A DNA stretch of 64,000 nt from Primula veris. Its lineage: Eukaryota > Streptophyta > Magnoliopsida > Ericales > Primulaceae. The stretch covers positions 39,824,795 through 39,888,794 of the forward strand of contig OY821740.1 of the NCBI GenBank assembly GCA_963682055.1, given 5' to 3'. The stretch's first letter is position 1. Every line of letters starts with the position of its first letter. Positions 11,746 through 24,499 of the stretch are shown here, one piece after another. A program made the position numbers and the translations under genes. The notes under the pieces were generated by a model. That model did not search any database and was not told where the DNA came from. It was given only the letters and a program-made list of their open reading frames with translations.

Positions 11746-14045
11746 AGGATGATGAACAATATGTAAGGAAAACTGCTTAAGACCCTACTGAACATGTTAT
11801 GTATCACTATCTTTCTATGAAGAAGGGAGATGGCAAACATGTGCTGAAATTTGTCAAGCCAACAACTAGTAGTATAAGCCTTTGGTTTAAGTTCATTGAG
11901 CTATGTTTGGTAAATTATCAAACACATAAATGTGAAAGTAAAAAAAAAGTGGTCCCTATTTAAATAAACCATCTGTCATATTCCACCTGCTTTCAACCCC
12001 TTCAACCTCAAATAAGTATACCTTTTCAAATCTTACCTCTTACCAAACAAACACACCTACAGAAGAAGTCTTTCAGTATTTTTGCAACGACAAAAGATAC
12101 TAACAAACATGCCCCATCCCTCATGAACCCAACAAAAAGATGAAGAACGTGAATAGTTTCAAATTTCAGATAGTAACAAACTCAATATAGGAATGACTAA
12201 GCAGCATTTTAAATGCGGTCTAAAATACACACAAAAACACTTGCCTATTCCAATTTGTAAAATCATTTTTAAGTGCTAACACAAAGTAATTTCAGAAAAT
12301 ATAACAAAACAACATTTCCATGAAAGTCAACCTTCATTTACCGAAACGACATGGAACTCCAGACTTGTGTTTAGAAAATTAGAAGCTAAAACAATACCTA
12401 TAAAATTTGATACCAGCTCAAATAAAACCAGAACCTAATAGAGATTCAAAAGTACTCCAAATAGGTAGTAAGAATTATATGGAAGTCACATGATAATATA
12501 ACCATCTTATACAACACAGTGAATACTGTTATATCATCTAGAACAGTACCATGTGATACCCTCAAAATGATGCATTGGCATTGTTATTTGTAAAGCACCT
12601 TCACAATAGTAATAAAACCAGGAAAATACTATGCTGTTTTCCATAGAGTTTACGGCTCTAAGCAATCAATATGTAACAGAAAAATCAAGTGAAAGTGAGA
12701 CCAAATTAACAGAGCCCAATTCCAAATGACAGCTAAGCAAAAGAAAAGGAAATATTGATCGACTTAATAAGTCATAGCCAAATGTTTTTTTGGATTATGT
12801 CGGTATATCGATCTCATTTGATCTGTACTCTTATTAAATATGAGAAAACTCACCGAAAACTAGTCTATTTGTGCTGAATAGGCAACTTGAGTAAATCTCT
12901 GCATAGTGACTGGGTGGATGCTTTCCTCTATTAAGGCATACTCACGTAAGAAATAATAAATTTGTTCAGATATCCTGATTTGTCAAGTTAAACAACTACT
13001 ACTAAATTGCATTAAGAGCATTCAGAATTACTAATGGCTTCCTTGGCAGTACTACTTTTTCAAAGCCAGATAAATTTATTTTTTTCCTTGGGAGTTGTCA
13101 TGTATCCAGAAACTCAGTTTTTATGTTTATCGCTTACGCTCTTTTTTTGCATTCCACTTTTATACTCCACTCTCTCTAATACCAGATCATTTCTACATAA
13201 CAAGTGAGGACTCCAAGCCCGACAAATTACAAAAGATTTGTTGACATGATAGGTTATACTTTATAGGAATATATAACATGAAGTTCTTCCATCAATTACT
13301 GACCAATACAACATAGCGTTTAGTTCGATGAATAATACAATTTTTAATACACGTCCAACGACTTCAATCAATAGGAATTTTGACGGGGGTTAACTTTCGT
13401 AGACCTAAAACCATTTGGCATGTTTAAAGCAAGTGTTTCATGTCCCTGTGCACGTCCTTAACCGCATAGGTTCCTTAACTTAAACCAAGTAATGACAAGT
13501 GTCTGCTGTCTAGTAAGGGTTAAAGATAACCAAGTTGGGAGAATAAGATAATCCTGCTTTCGATGGGATAGAGGAAAATATGTAATAAAAATAAACCAAA
13601 ATAAGGTAAATTTACTCAAGATTCCCCAGCAATAAGTAATAACAAAGTAAAACCTATCAATGCATACAAAAAACATATTCCTAATTTTTTACCCCTAATT
13701 TTTTTTGCACAAGGTAAACTTGATGTCAGCTTACAAACTGAATCTCTCAGTTAAAAGGAAACGATCAACATTCAAGAATAAACCACCAATATAATAAAAT
13801 TTACCAAATCCGTGGAAGGACAACCAAAAACCTTTTGCTATACATGTAACTGCAAAATGAAGTAGCTCTTTCTTATAACAGAATGGAGTACACAGTCGTG
13901 CACTTGTATTAATTTTGATACATGTACTAATTAAACATAACCAGTGATTTCCAAGAGACTCCACATCTAAGATAAGCTAATAAACTAAAGACGTACATAG
14001 CCTCGGGATCAGATTTGCCTCAGGCAGTGCCACCTAAACATTCCA
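11746..14045. other. Intergenic between SAUR and acylphosphatase genes
   Basis: AT-rich DNA with scattered short frames and no recognisable domain. The right end, next to 14046, should contain the 3' untranslated region of the acylphosphatase gene. Confidence 0.5.
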
Positions 14046-15981
14046 TCACGCAGTTTGTTTACGCTCAAACCCAGAACCAGGTTCGTCGGTACAAGGAGAA
14101 ACCTCAAGAGCAGTTACCATAGCGGCAGGCGGGCCTCTCCGACATCGCTGCTCCATCTCATGAACCTTGTCTGAATTTCCGGAAAAAAGTGCCTCGACAG
14201 ACCCGTCTCGCCTGTTCCTAACCCAGCCTTTTAATCCCAATTCCTTTGCATTCTCTATTGTCCAATTTCTGTAGAAAACACCTTGTACCCTCCCCTTCAC
14301 CACCACTCTCACCTGCATAAACCCACAAATGTTGTTAAGTTGCCAGTTTTACTAAAAGATCGACAAATTAGTTGAAGCAACTCGTCACGTGCAGTTTGGA
14401 CTCATTCTTACTTGTATGTGCCGATATGAAATTAGGCAATATCTCTTTTGGAGTGGTTTATTTGGGACTTTATTGATGCAATTCATAATTTTCATCTTTT
14501 AAGATTTAGTTTGATCTGGTTTAGCATACATCATACATGCCTGTTCAAATGCTCAAAAGGGTCAATATGAAAACCGTCTATAGAACGAAATGACCAAAGG
14601 AAGCGAGGAAGTTAACAATAAACTTTAAATTTGTATTCATCAAAAGGTGCGCCTGAAATCGCCATGACGAAATGAAAGAATTTGGGTAATGACATGCACA
14701 CACCTCCATACACTACTTGTGAGTGGAGTGAGGACAAAAACGTTATGCTACAAAACTGCATTTTTTGTCCTCACTCGTTGTGAGGAGTGTGTAGAGGAGT
14801 CTAGGAAGTGTGTGCAAATAAATACTCGAAGAATTTAGCATGAGTTCTCCATTCTAGAATAATTCATAAATACGTCCCAGTATAAACACAAATATCCTTC
14901 TAATTTCTGACACTAAGTTTTCTAATTTCCCTTCAAACGCTCGATGTGGGACAAGTAAACAACTAGTAACGAAAAAGGGAACAGATAAAAAGAACAATAA
15001 CTCTTAAATCACTCCAATATTGGATTGATTTATTACAACTTTACAATATATGAAAAGCCTAAAAAAAATACGGTATAACTCCGTTGTACCAGATTTGCTT
15101 CTTATATATCACACATTACTACTTTCGTCCTATTAGCTTAAAAATTATTATACCCATCGAATTCTTTTCAATTTCTTTTGTTCCTTCTCGTTTTTGGTAA
15201 CCCAGTCGCTCACTTACACAACGCTAGCTTGTACACAGCCTTACACTTCTAGATATAACCTTCTTTCGTTTCTTTTAAGAATTATCTCAACCGAAAAGGA
15301 TTAAGATAAAACCAAAATGTTCCGCCTGATCATACTCTTACGAACAAGGAAGGAGCTATGTCGTAATCAGTCACCCCGTAATTTAAAAACAAGTTTGTCA
15401 TACATTTTACTATAATTTTGTTCATAATAGTGATTGGTACCCCCGTAACCATTTCTTCAATTGTTAAATCTTTTACACATAAATGTAAAAACCTCCAATT
15501 CATGATTCCTAAATTTTCCGCTACTTTCGATATGATCGCTTGAATTAAAAAAGAATTAGGAAAAAGTTGTTAAGTACTCTGTATTATCAAACGTTTTTTT
15601 TACCATTTTAGTAGCCAACCTTTTCAGTTTTACCGATTTGAGTCCAACTTATTAAGGGTCCAACGGCAATAAAATCAACGAAATTGCAGTCACAAACCTC
15701 GCACTTAGATCTATTTTTGACGTATGTTGATGAAATTGCACTCACAATGTGATAATTGTGACATCATTTTGTTTAACACAAGTCCCTAATTGGATGATTA
15801 ATTGTAGGTAAGGGAGCTAAATTAGTAAAAATTAAAGGTGGTAACAGGTCAATAGTACAGATTAAAAACATATAAGAATATGAACCTAAGTAACAATTTA
15901 AACAGATGGTACAAATAATTCACGTGAATATAACAAAACAACAATCAACATACATACATAGATAAATAGTAGATAACTATA

Positions 15982-16017
<36 letters not shown>

Positions 16018-16207
16018 TAATAACAGTTTTGGTATTGAGGGATTGAGTCGAATTAGGTCCGTCGGATAAAGATGACATGGGAGAGAGAAAGCTCCGATTA
16101 CAATATATTTGACGAATATTATTTAAATTATTAGGAAATACTAACTGTTTAGTAAGATAATTAGCGGGTCGGGTCAGTGATGATATTGGTATAATTATTG
16201 ATTGCAT
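14046..16207 (-). CDS. Acylphosphatase with predicted organelle-targeting leader (two exons)
   Basis: Exon 1 (16207-16025) encodes 61 residues. Exon 2 (14312-14046) encodes 88 more, for 149 in total. Exon 2 carries the acylphosphatase fold: VKGRVQGVFYRNW with catalytic Arg76 and GWVRNRRDGSVEALF with catalytic Asn94, then the conserved RCRRGPPAAMVTALEV. The enzyme hydrolyses the carboxyl-phosphate bond of acyl phosphates. The leader (MQSIIIPISSLTRPANYL...) is rich in Ser, Asn and Arg, poor in acidic residues and hydrophobic at its start, resembling a mitochondrial or plastid transit peptide; targeting is inferred. The intron runs from a CT|GTTATT donor to TTTATGCAG|GTGAGA and keeps phase 0. 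The donor is weak, so exon 1 is less certain than exon 2. An ATG six bases before exon 2 lies in the intron acceptor and is probably not the real start. The intron holds a hairpin MITE and a microsatellite. Confidence 0.8.
14695..14816. mobile_element. Hairpin MITE-like element in acylphosphatase intron
   Basis: The ends TGCACACAC and GTGTGTGCA are inverted. Long inner arms (AGTGAGGACAAAAA against TTTTTGTCCTCACT) continue the inverted repeat, leaving a loop of about 25 bases. At 122 bp it is a compact fold-back element with no coding capacity. Confidence 0.6.
15983..16017. repeat. Compound (AT)n(AG)n microsatellite
   Basis: An uninterrupted AT dinucleotide run is followed by an AG run, ending about seven bases from the inferred exon 1 donor of the acylphosphatase gene. 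Repeat-length variation here could affect splicing; this is inference. Confidence 0.8.
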
Positions 16208-19200
16208 TTCTTTCTTGGGAAGTGGGTTTTGAAGATGGATTTAGCAAATTGGATGATAAAAGGCAATGTCTTGTGTTATTTGGGCCAAAATTGATTACTA
16301 TGTATGTGCTCGTGTAGAGGATTCTTTTATTGGGAATTTATCAAAATTATAAATCAGGACATTTTCTAATACTTACTTGCAAAAAAACTTGAGAAATGAT
16401 CGTTACACCCAAATCTTACACTTAATATATGTATATGCACAACATGATGTGCCACATTTTGATCAGTTCAAATGAAGGTCAAAAGACGATTACATACTCA
16501 TTTCAGGGATCAAATGTGTGAATTTGCACTTGGTGTCGTAACTTGAAGGGTAAATTGGGTGTGCATGTGTAATCACTTTTATGATCAAATAAGATAATTG
16601 TTTCAAATAGTCACTCGTTAATGGATTGTTATAAGCATCATTCTTTACATCATGTTTTCAATCATTGCTATGAGTATTACATAACCATTAGTTTGAGGGA
16701 TAATTTGAGTTTTTTTTAGTACAATTAGGGGTGAAAGGTTTTATGATCTGATATTTACATGAACACCCGCACACAATAATCACCCTCGGTTTTCTAAACC
16801 CGACCTTCGGTCTAGAGTTTTATTCAGTAGAATAATCCTAATTGGAAAGCAAATTTTGATAGGTAACCTACCATCATATGATTCATATCAACATGATTAA
16901 TAAGTTTTAATATAACAAATATAGTCTACTTCATATGGGATTGGTTGATGGAAGGAATAATTTGAGTTCTTCAATTTTCTTGTTACTCGGTTTCACATTT
17001 TGAACCTGTATTAATTTCCGAAATAACAACTTCAATTTTATAAAAAAGAGCTTTTTTTCCTTTTCAAACTTCTTAGACGGCTTCAATTTTACATGTTTCA
17101 CCCCAGATGTGTCAGTTACCAATTAGGTCATGTTGTCATTGTTAAAATAAAATAAATAGAAAAATAAAAAATGATCATGACATGTTCTTAGAAGGTGGCA
17201 ACTCAACAACCATTCGTAGTGAGAGTCGAGCCAGATTAGTGTGGAGGTCAATCAACTCAACTGCACATATGTTTCTTTATTGGGGCAACGATTTTTTTCT
17301 TATTTTTTACACTAGACTATAAATTATTTAATTAGTATGTCGTATTATCAATTTTATTGATTTTTTTATACACTTTCATCTAGTAAAAAAAAAAATCCAA
17401 TAAGAATCTAAGATAGATAAGAATTCATCATTTGTCCAAAAATTAAAGCTAAACTTAAAATTTTACACGATTTTTTATATAATTACCTAGTGGTATGAAA
17501 TAGGTATTATAAATTTTGAGTTGAGTAGTCTATATGGATAAAAGTATAAAACTGATATTACGAAAGTAAAAATATGGATGTAATGCATATGTGACGGTCG
17601 AGTGCACATAACTTATTAGACGAGAGTGCATAAAATCACCAAAAATAATAGTATGATATACTAATTAAATAAGTTGCTAGTACGTAGTACAAATAAAAAA
17701 CAACAATAGTTTGATATATAAACGTATAAAAAAACCTTGGGCTAATAAAAAGTAGTACTTCGTACTTACCAATGTTGAATATTATGAGAAATGTAAACGA
17801 GATTTATTTTGCAACAATGCAACTTCCTTAATCTGTATTATAACTTATCTAACTTAAATACAAAATTTTCAACGACAAATAAAAATTGCTTCTCGTAGTA
17901 GAACCTTTACAAATTAATAATCGGTAAATTAATAAAAAATTTAAAATAATATTTTTTTCCGGTCCCAAATTGGGTCAATTTAAAAAATCATTAATTTTGA
18001 TAAATTAATAAGATAATAAATTTTTGAAAGTTCATTATATAAATATCCGGTCCCTGTAAAATCATAAATTAATAATTCTTCAAAATAACAAACATTATTA
18101 TGACTGTTTAGTGAAATATGACTCTATAGTCGTTTTTTTTAAAATTTAAATATACTTCGAGATCATCCATAGTTTAATATATAGTATAATGTATATTATT
18201 AGTTTTATACACGGTTTAAGATATAACAAAAATTACTCCGTAAGTTAAGCAGTGTAGGTATTTGCTTTTACTAACGAGTATTCTTAGTAATATACAATAT
18301 GTTTTATGTTACTAATGAGTATATTTATTGAATCGAAAAACCTCTTTAAAATACAAAATTATTAATTAATAACTATTCAAAATAATAAATATACATGGTC
18401 CCAACAGTATTAATTTATAGAATTTTTACTGTATTCCTCTTCTAGCTTCAAAATGATTAATAGGCTTAAGAATCCAAACTTAATTATTTATAAACATCGA
18501 TCAGACACTGAACGAATGTCTTGAAAAATTTCCATCGAATCTATTTTTGTTGTCCTTTGCATATATATTGATGTCATTCCGAGTATTTTCAAACGAAGAA
18601 CATAAAATAATTTAGTAGTTTCTCTACTATTACGATTTGAATTTTGATTGTTTCGGATATATAAACTTTGAATTGTGACCAATAATAAACGACCTTCACA
18701 TGGTTAAGAACGGTAATTCTCTATCATTCACTATCGTTCTAGGACCAAGAAAATTATAAACAACAGATTATCAGAAAATTTTAAAACTTTTTTCCCAATT
18801 AAAGCTTATTTCTTTACTCCATATTGAATTGGTAAATATAAAAAAACAAACTGAATCTCTATTTCATCGGTATTTTCTACTCCAGACGGTATCTTAAAAA
18901 ACACTCTTTATAGGCAATCGCTAATCATTGTGTTTAAAGCTCTTTATTGTTTACTAAAGTGTGATTTCGTATAACTATAGAATCCTTTCCAACCATAAAA
19001 TGTAGTATTACTTTAATTCAATATATTTTATATTAGGAATGGCGCCAAAAGGAATATTTGGTAGGTAGTAAAACTAAATCTCAAAATCGGTTAAACTTGT
19101 ACTGTTATGAGGTCATGCCGTCGTGGACTGAATCATATATTTATAAATGAACAAATTTAAAAACTAATAGTAGTAAACGTCATTCATCAAAGAATAAATA

Positions 19201-19379
19201 ATGATAGTGAGTAATGACTACTTCGCAAGTCTTGCACCCATTGTTTAGTATAGTCTTCTCTCGAAGGTTCTTCACATTGAAAATTGATAGAACGTAAAAA
19301 TCATACCCGAATATTTTATTCGGGTTATAATCAACCCACTTTATAACTGGGTATCCAACGCTTAAATGAGTCATCTCAT
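16208..19379. other. Intergenic, strongly AT-rich
   Basis: Contains the acylphosphatase upstream region, one long-TIR repeat (17300-17702, listed separately) and otherwise only short frames. I find no gene. Confidence 0.5.
17300..17702. repeat. Long-TIR dispersed element, copy 1
   Basis: About 400 bp aligns throughout with 45541-46035. Its two ends are inverted copies of each other (TTATTTAATTAGTATGTCGTATTA at the left, TAGTATGATATACTAATTAAATAA at the right). The interior has no open frame. It looks like a non-autonomous DNA transposon with terminal repeats well over 30 bp, as in Mutator-like elements. Confidence 0.55.
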
Positions 19380-19860
19380 ACTTTTTATAGGAATTGAGAT
19401 TTTACTACCCAAAAGCCCAAGCCCAATCAAAGGGGGACCCTTGTCTGAAAAACCACTGGGATGAAGACATTTGTCAATATCCTAGAAGGCGCAGTTGCCT
19501 ATAAATAGCCAACTACCCCTCCTAGAAAAGGACCAGAAAATCTATCCAAAAAATATAGAGAGAAGTTAAGAAAAGAGAGAAACTAACCAAATCATATCAC
19601 TTCGAGAAATAAACCGAGAAAAGACAGCCGAGCACCGAATAAGAGAGGAGAAAGATCAAGACGAGAGATCAAATAGTTATATCGAGCATAATTGTAGAAC
19701 CGAAATACTAATCTGAGCAAATGTAATAGTCCGAACAAGGACAATAATCCGAGCAATAATAAAGATCAGGAAGTATCATTTATTCACGGTTGATTTATCA
19801 TTATATCATTATTGAAAAGCGTAACGCGACCGACCAAAGTTATGGCTTTATCAAAAATCT
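19380..19860 (+). promoter_or_regulatory. Promoter-like stretch, possibly a solo or decayed LTR
   Basis: A TATAAATAG box near 19500 is followed by a purine-rich leader (AGAGAGAAGTTAAGAAAAGAGAG) and by repeated CCGAG/CCGAA motifs, with no open reading frame after it. Base composition differs from the AT-rich flanks. This is the texture of a plant LTR (U3/TATA/R) with no internal region beside it. I could not define the ends, so solo LTR is a guess. Confidence 0.3.
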
Positions 19861-20656
19861 TAATAAATTTTCATTATAATTGAGCTCCAACCGATATATG
19901 GAACTACATTTTATATTATATTATGTAGAAATTACTTTACTTTACTTTACTTTTATATTATACAATCGGTATAGCTAGGTGATTTGTAATATTAAAAAGA
20001 TCACCTAACTATTGTCATATATATTTAACTTACTCATGAGTCATGAATAATGATATTTTTACATTTCGGCAAATATTAGATTATACAAAACAAAATTGCT
20101 AGCTCTATGATCAGGTTCTAGAACACTGATGACATGCTTGCTTATATATAAACACACAAAATAAAGTCCACAAATATTATTAAACGTTATGTGTAGGCGT
20201 TATGTGTAGCTAATGAAGCACGCCAGGGATGTAATTAATTAACCTTATCTATCTTATCCAAATTCTAAGCTGGATGAATAAAACAATGTGCAAATTAAAT
20301 TAGTATCCGCATGACTCAAATGACTCTCTAGTGGGATTAGTTACAAAATTTGAAAACCCAAAAAAACATTAAAAAAATATATATATGTTCATTATATATA
20401 TTCGACTAGCTAATTCAATTACGCATATAGTTAAATTGACTCCATCATTTTATTAGTTACTAGGAGTAGTTTGGAAGAATTTCCTTTTTACTGAAAGTAT
20501 ATACAGTAATTTCCAAATGTTAATTTGATTTGACTAAAATTGTTGGACCAATATAGTCTATAGCTAGCTAGGAGCCCATGGATCTGGGACTGTTTAGCGG
20601 TCCCAATTAGTTGTCATTGTCAATGGTAGTTATATGTCTAATTAATTAGTACTCCC

Positions 20657-21342
20657 TGGCGAGCTTGATTTTCTTCCCAAGCTCGACTTAATCAATTTTG
20701 CGTTGGCTCCGATCTTTCGAGGCGGTCAGGTATGCTCCGGCGGTCAGGTGGTCTTCGTGCCTGCACAAGGAACGAACAGGGGCTCGGGGTTGTTGCCGGG
20801 TTTTCCCTCTCCAACGATCAAGTCAGTATCGGTGTTAACTGAAAGTAGGAATATAATTAAGGATGAGGGACCGGGCCGGTTACAGGTCGTTGTATCGAGT
20901 GGTACAGATAGTGTTCAGGGGGTCCGGGTTGTTTAAGCTTTATCTCTCCTCTCTGTCTTTTTGTCTCTCCCCACTAAGTGGTATTAGTGGGGGTATTTAT
21001 AGTGTGATCAGAGGCGTATAAGCCCTTGGATCACTGTACTGTAAGATGTTGATCCAACGGCGTCAGAGTCATTTATGACTCTGACAAGGGTACTGTCCTT
21101 TCCCGGGGCCCACAGGAGGTGTCCTGTGATTGGACCACGTCGGTGAAACGTCAGGAGGGTCCCCCAAGGGAGCAGCATCATTAATTGGGGAAGCGTACTC
21201 GACACGCTTCTTTGGGCCGGCCTCAGCACGGCTCGGCCCTCCCAATCCGGGGCGTCGCATCATTCAGGGTTGATGAGGCCCGGACGACCCGCTTTGGGGG
21301 CGTTATTGCCCCGGACGAGGGGATGCTGACATTCCCTCGCCA
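20657..21342 (-). repeat. LTR (3' LTR of the gypsy element)
   Basis: This 686-bp repeat begins TGGCGAG and ends CTCGCCA, a perfect 7-bp terminal inversion. It is near-identical to 30950-31635. The minus strand carries TATAAATA at 20994-21001. The bases just inside it (21343-21360) should hold the polypurine tract, but only a weak purine run (ACAGGGAG) is visible. Confidence 0.95.
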
Positions 21343-21715
21343 ACAGCTCCCTGTCCGGAGTCGTTGCTAAGGACGAGGTCGGCGAGGATCTCTTGTCGTT
21401 ACGGGGGCTCCGGTCATTTTGTTATCGTGCTCGTCGGTGCGAATATGCTCATGCATGGCTGTTTTATGACACGTGTGCAACCATTCATGGTTTTCTTACA
21501 CGTGGACACGAGGCGCCGTCTTTGTTCCTTTGATTTATACAACGTCATTAATGCTAAAACGGCTGGTGAGTGACCTTTGGCAGATGGCCTCTGCAGGCTG
21601 TACATGTGGTGGACATTGATTGAGTGGCGGCGGTTATTTGTGGGAGTTCGTGCAATGAGCCGTTGCGTCTTTTCACCTTCTGGTAAACGTCTTTTCATCT
21701 TCTGGTGGGGGTTCT

Positions 21716-21723
21716 ATAAATAC
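21716..21723 (+). promoter_or_regulatory. TATA box of the antisense gene inside the retrotransposon
   Basis: The plus strand reads TATAAATA, preceded by GGTTC, at 111-118 bases upstream of the ATG at 21834. It lies outside the LTR, between LTR and coding region, so the antisense gene appears to have its own core promoter. No ATG occurs between the expected transcription start and 21834. Confidence 0.6.
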
Positions 21724-21833
21724 CCTCAGTGAAAATTCATTTTCACTTTCTCAATCTCTCTCTAAAATTTTCACAGCAAACCATTCTCTCTCTTCCTTCA
21801 TACTTAGGAAATTTCACCAACCAACCAACCATC

Positions 21834-24499
21834 ATGGTTATCAAACACGGAGCCGGAAAAGGCCCGATGGTTGCCCCGCAACCACGGCGCCTTGAGGTGA
21901 TGGCACACGCCTTGCCATTCCGGGCGATGGTTATCGACCCAGCCATCTCCGTAGCAGTAAACGACAACAGTATCATGGTCAGGCAGCACGGGCCTGACCT
22001 AGACGAGTTTCGTCAACTCTGCGGCATAGGGGAGGAGTTTCGACTTCGGACCTGTGCGACCTCGGACGAGGTAAACGGGATCGTGGCTGATCCCAAAAGT
22101 ATGGTGACTCTCTCCCTCTCTACTCTTCTATACGGGGGCACCCACCTCCCCATTCCGGAGCTACTGGCGGAGCTCTGCGCCTGGACGCAGACTCTTCCGT
22201 GCCAGTGGCCTCTGCAAGCGCACCGCATCTGCGCCGGAATGGAGGCCCTAAGTGTCTTGTTGGGCCCGGCCATTCCGGAACCATTGGGGCTTAGGGAGCT
22301 CTTGGCCTGCCACGAATTTTTGAAGGCCGAGCCAAGCTCCCAATCTAAGAGCCGGCAGCCCTACCTGAGGTGCCGGTCTCATAATCAGCTGATCACGGGT
22401 AACTCCGATTCGAATCGGGGTTACACACAAGACGTGGTCGTGGTGGAGGGCCCCTGGCTCCTCCGTGACGACCTAACTCTCCCGATCAGGCCGGGGAGGG
22501 TGCTGAGCACCAAGGAAAATAAATTCACCGTGGCCTCCAAGCTTGGGGGCCTGGGCGAACCCAACATACAGTCGTTGGAGGTGACCCTTAACTGGTGGGG
22601 TCCGGATGGGACCGACGTGGGGGCACGCGATGCGGAACGCCTGCTAATCTGTGGCTCCCCCACCTCCTGTAAGGGGAACAGCTTCAAGTGGCCCCACAGG
22701 ACCTTCTGTCCTGTGGGATACTCCAGGGAAAGGTGGGAGAAGGAGAAGGGTCTGGAGTCGACCCTCCCTCCCAAGGTGGTTGAAGGTGCCGAGGCAGCCC
22801 TCCCTCCCCGAGGTCTGGAGCATGCGGTGAAGAAGGCTTCGAAGCCAAAGCTGAAGACAGGCAGTAGGGCGAAGGCGGCGACGGTGGTCTCCTTCGCTCC
22901 TTCAACGGCCGGGGTTCACTTTGAGACCCGGTCTGATGGTACCGTCCTTCACTACCGGGTGGGGGCGGACGGTACCCGAACCTATATTGATGTGCATGGG
23001 AAGCCTCTGACAGAGGTTCTCCCCTTGAGCTCTAGGGAGCCCGCTGTGGGGAGCCCCCTACGATTAGAAGATAGCCCATCTGAGGCAGAACCCTCCGGGC
23101 CAGCCTTGGGCACCTCAAGGACCAGAGTAAGTCACTTCTTGTTTTTGTCAAATCTTCGTTTTTACACTTAGCTAGATTTAGTTAATTTCTTCTAATTTCT
23201 CTAACTCCTTTCTTGTATGGCCTGTATAGGTAGTCCGTTCTGACGAGGAGAAGGAGGCAGATGAAGAGGCTGAGGAGGAGGCGGGGGTGGAAGAGATAGC
23301 TGCCGAGGATGAGGTGGCTGAGGTTGGGTGTGGCGAAGAAGAAGAGGGGGCGGTCGAAAAGGTTGCTGAGACGGGGGAGCCCGAGGGGGTAGTGGTCGAG
23401 GTCGAGGCCGAGGAGAGGGATGTGGTGGTGACAGGAGAGAGGGAAGTGGCGATCCTGCCTCAGTCGGCTGGCCCGGATGATTTGGCAGCCCAAGCCAGAC
23501 TCGATCGGCTGGCCCGCAAGGCCCTTCTGGGGAAGAGAAAGGTGGAGGGGACGAAGTCCCTCCAAGGGGAAAAGAGGGCCAAGGTCGGAGGGAGCAACCC
23601 ATCCGAGGTTGTGGTCGTTGAGGGGCCTAGAGGGACGTCGGGCCCTGCTCAAGGCCCTACTCAAGGCTCAAGCTCCAGCTCTGCCTCCCCGACCCACAGG
23701 ATGCCTGTGCAGACGCCCGAGGAGGTGAAGGCGGCCACGGGGGTGAAGAGCATCATGGAGGCTCACCCATCTGCCGGGTTACTAGCTTTGGCTGCGCTCC
23801 AGCAGCAAAGCGTCGAGGCTGATCACCGAGGTCGTGACCTCGCATCCTCCATGACATCGGCCATGGCCATGATACCTCAGGTACGTGTATAGTCTATTTT
23901 GTATGTTTTCACATTCTTCCCACATATTTTTGCTAAGTGTTTTGCCTTTTCCCTTGTAGGCCTACTTAATGATGAACCAATATGTCTATCACCAAGGCCA
24001 GCTGGTGAGGTCATGGGCCGCGAAGGCAGAGGCTAATGCCAAGCTCGTGGAGGAGGCCCAAAAAAGGGCGGAGGAGGCCCAGAAAAGGTCTGAGGAGGCC
24101 CAACTCAGGGCGGAGAAAGCTGAGAGCCTCAACGCCACAGTTGAGGCTCGAAGAGTCGAAGCCGTGAAGGCCAGAACGGAGGCCGAGGAGCATGCCCAGG
24201 CTGCGGAGGCAGCCCTAAAAGAGGCTGAGGCTGGCGTAACCGACAGGATAAAGGCGGCGGTCCAGACTGGCCAGGCCGAGCTGAATGCTGCCTGGGCCCA
24301 AAAGACACAGAAGGACTTCAACTCCTTCTACGTCGAAGGGTGGTCCGAGGCGGCTGCCTTCATGAGGGCGGGACCGGATCACCCGGTATGGAACGTAGAA
24401 AATATTATCGTTCCCGTCCCCTCAGCTCCCGTTCCGGATGTGGTGCCTTTGACTCCTCGAGCTCTCTCGGACGAAGAGGACGGAGCTAGCCAGAACTAG
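21834..24499 (+). CDS. Antisense three-exon gene of a Tat retrotransposon (unknown function)
   Basis: Exons are 21834-23126, 23230-23880 and 23960-24499. Both introns (103 and 79 bp) have GT(A)AGT/GTACGT donors and TATAG/TTGTAG acceptors preceded by pyrimidines. All junctions are in phase 0, giving 827 residues with no stop. The N-terminal ~290 residues are globular (for example LPIPELLAELCAWTQTLP, then EVTLNWWGPDG). The middle is very acidic with EEA/EEVAE runs, then basic-rich KRKVEG and KRAKVGG. Exon 3 opens with AYLMMNQYVYHQGQL and continues as a long Ala/Glu/Lys coiled coil (about residues 670-745) before a tail rich in Pro and Val. The acidic middle and coiled coil broadly recall plant proteins annotated as gypsy-type transposon (Transposase_28-like), but I see no diagnostic motif. 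Extra antisense ORFs are known from Tat elements; their role is not. Transcription would oppose gag-pol. The 3' end lies before the tandem array. Confidence 0.75.

Noticed and set aside
14313..14318. ATG at 14318 as the acylphosphatase start
   Set aside because: It forms part of a TTTATGCAG splice acceptor, and a better upstream exon joins in phase.
21343..21360. Strong polypurine tract expected beside the gypsy 3' LTR
   Set aside because: Only a weak purine run (ACAGGGAG) is present, so I did not list it as a feature.
20703..21573. Open frames inside and beside the left LTR
   Set aside because: The corresponding frame recurs in the other LTR (30840-31229), so it is LTR sequence rather than a gene.
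22013..23664. Several open frames on the minus strand (up to 160 residues)
   Set aside because: They are GC-rich shadows of the antisense gene, with Pro/Leu/Arg-rich low-complexity products and no domain.
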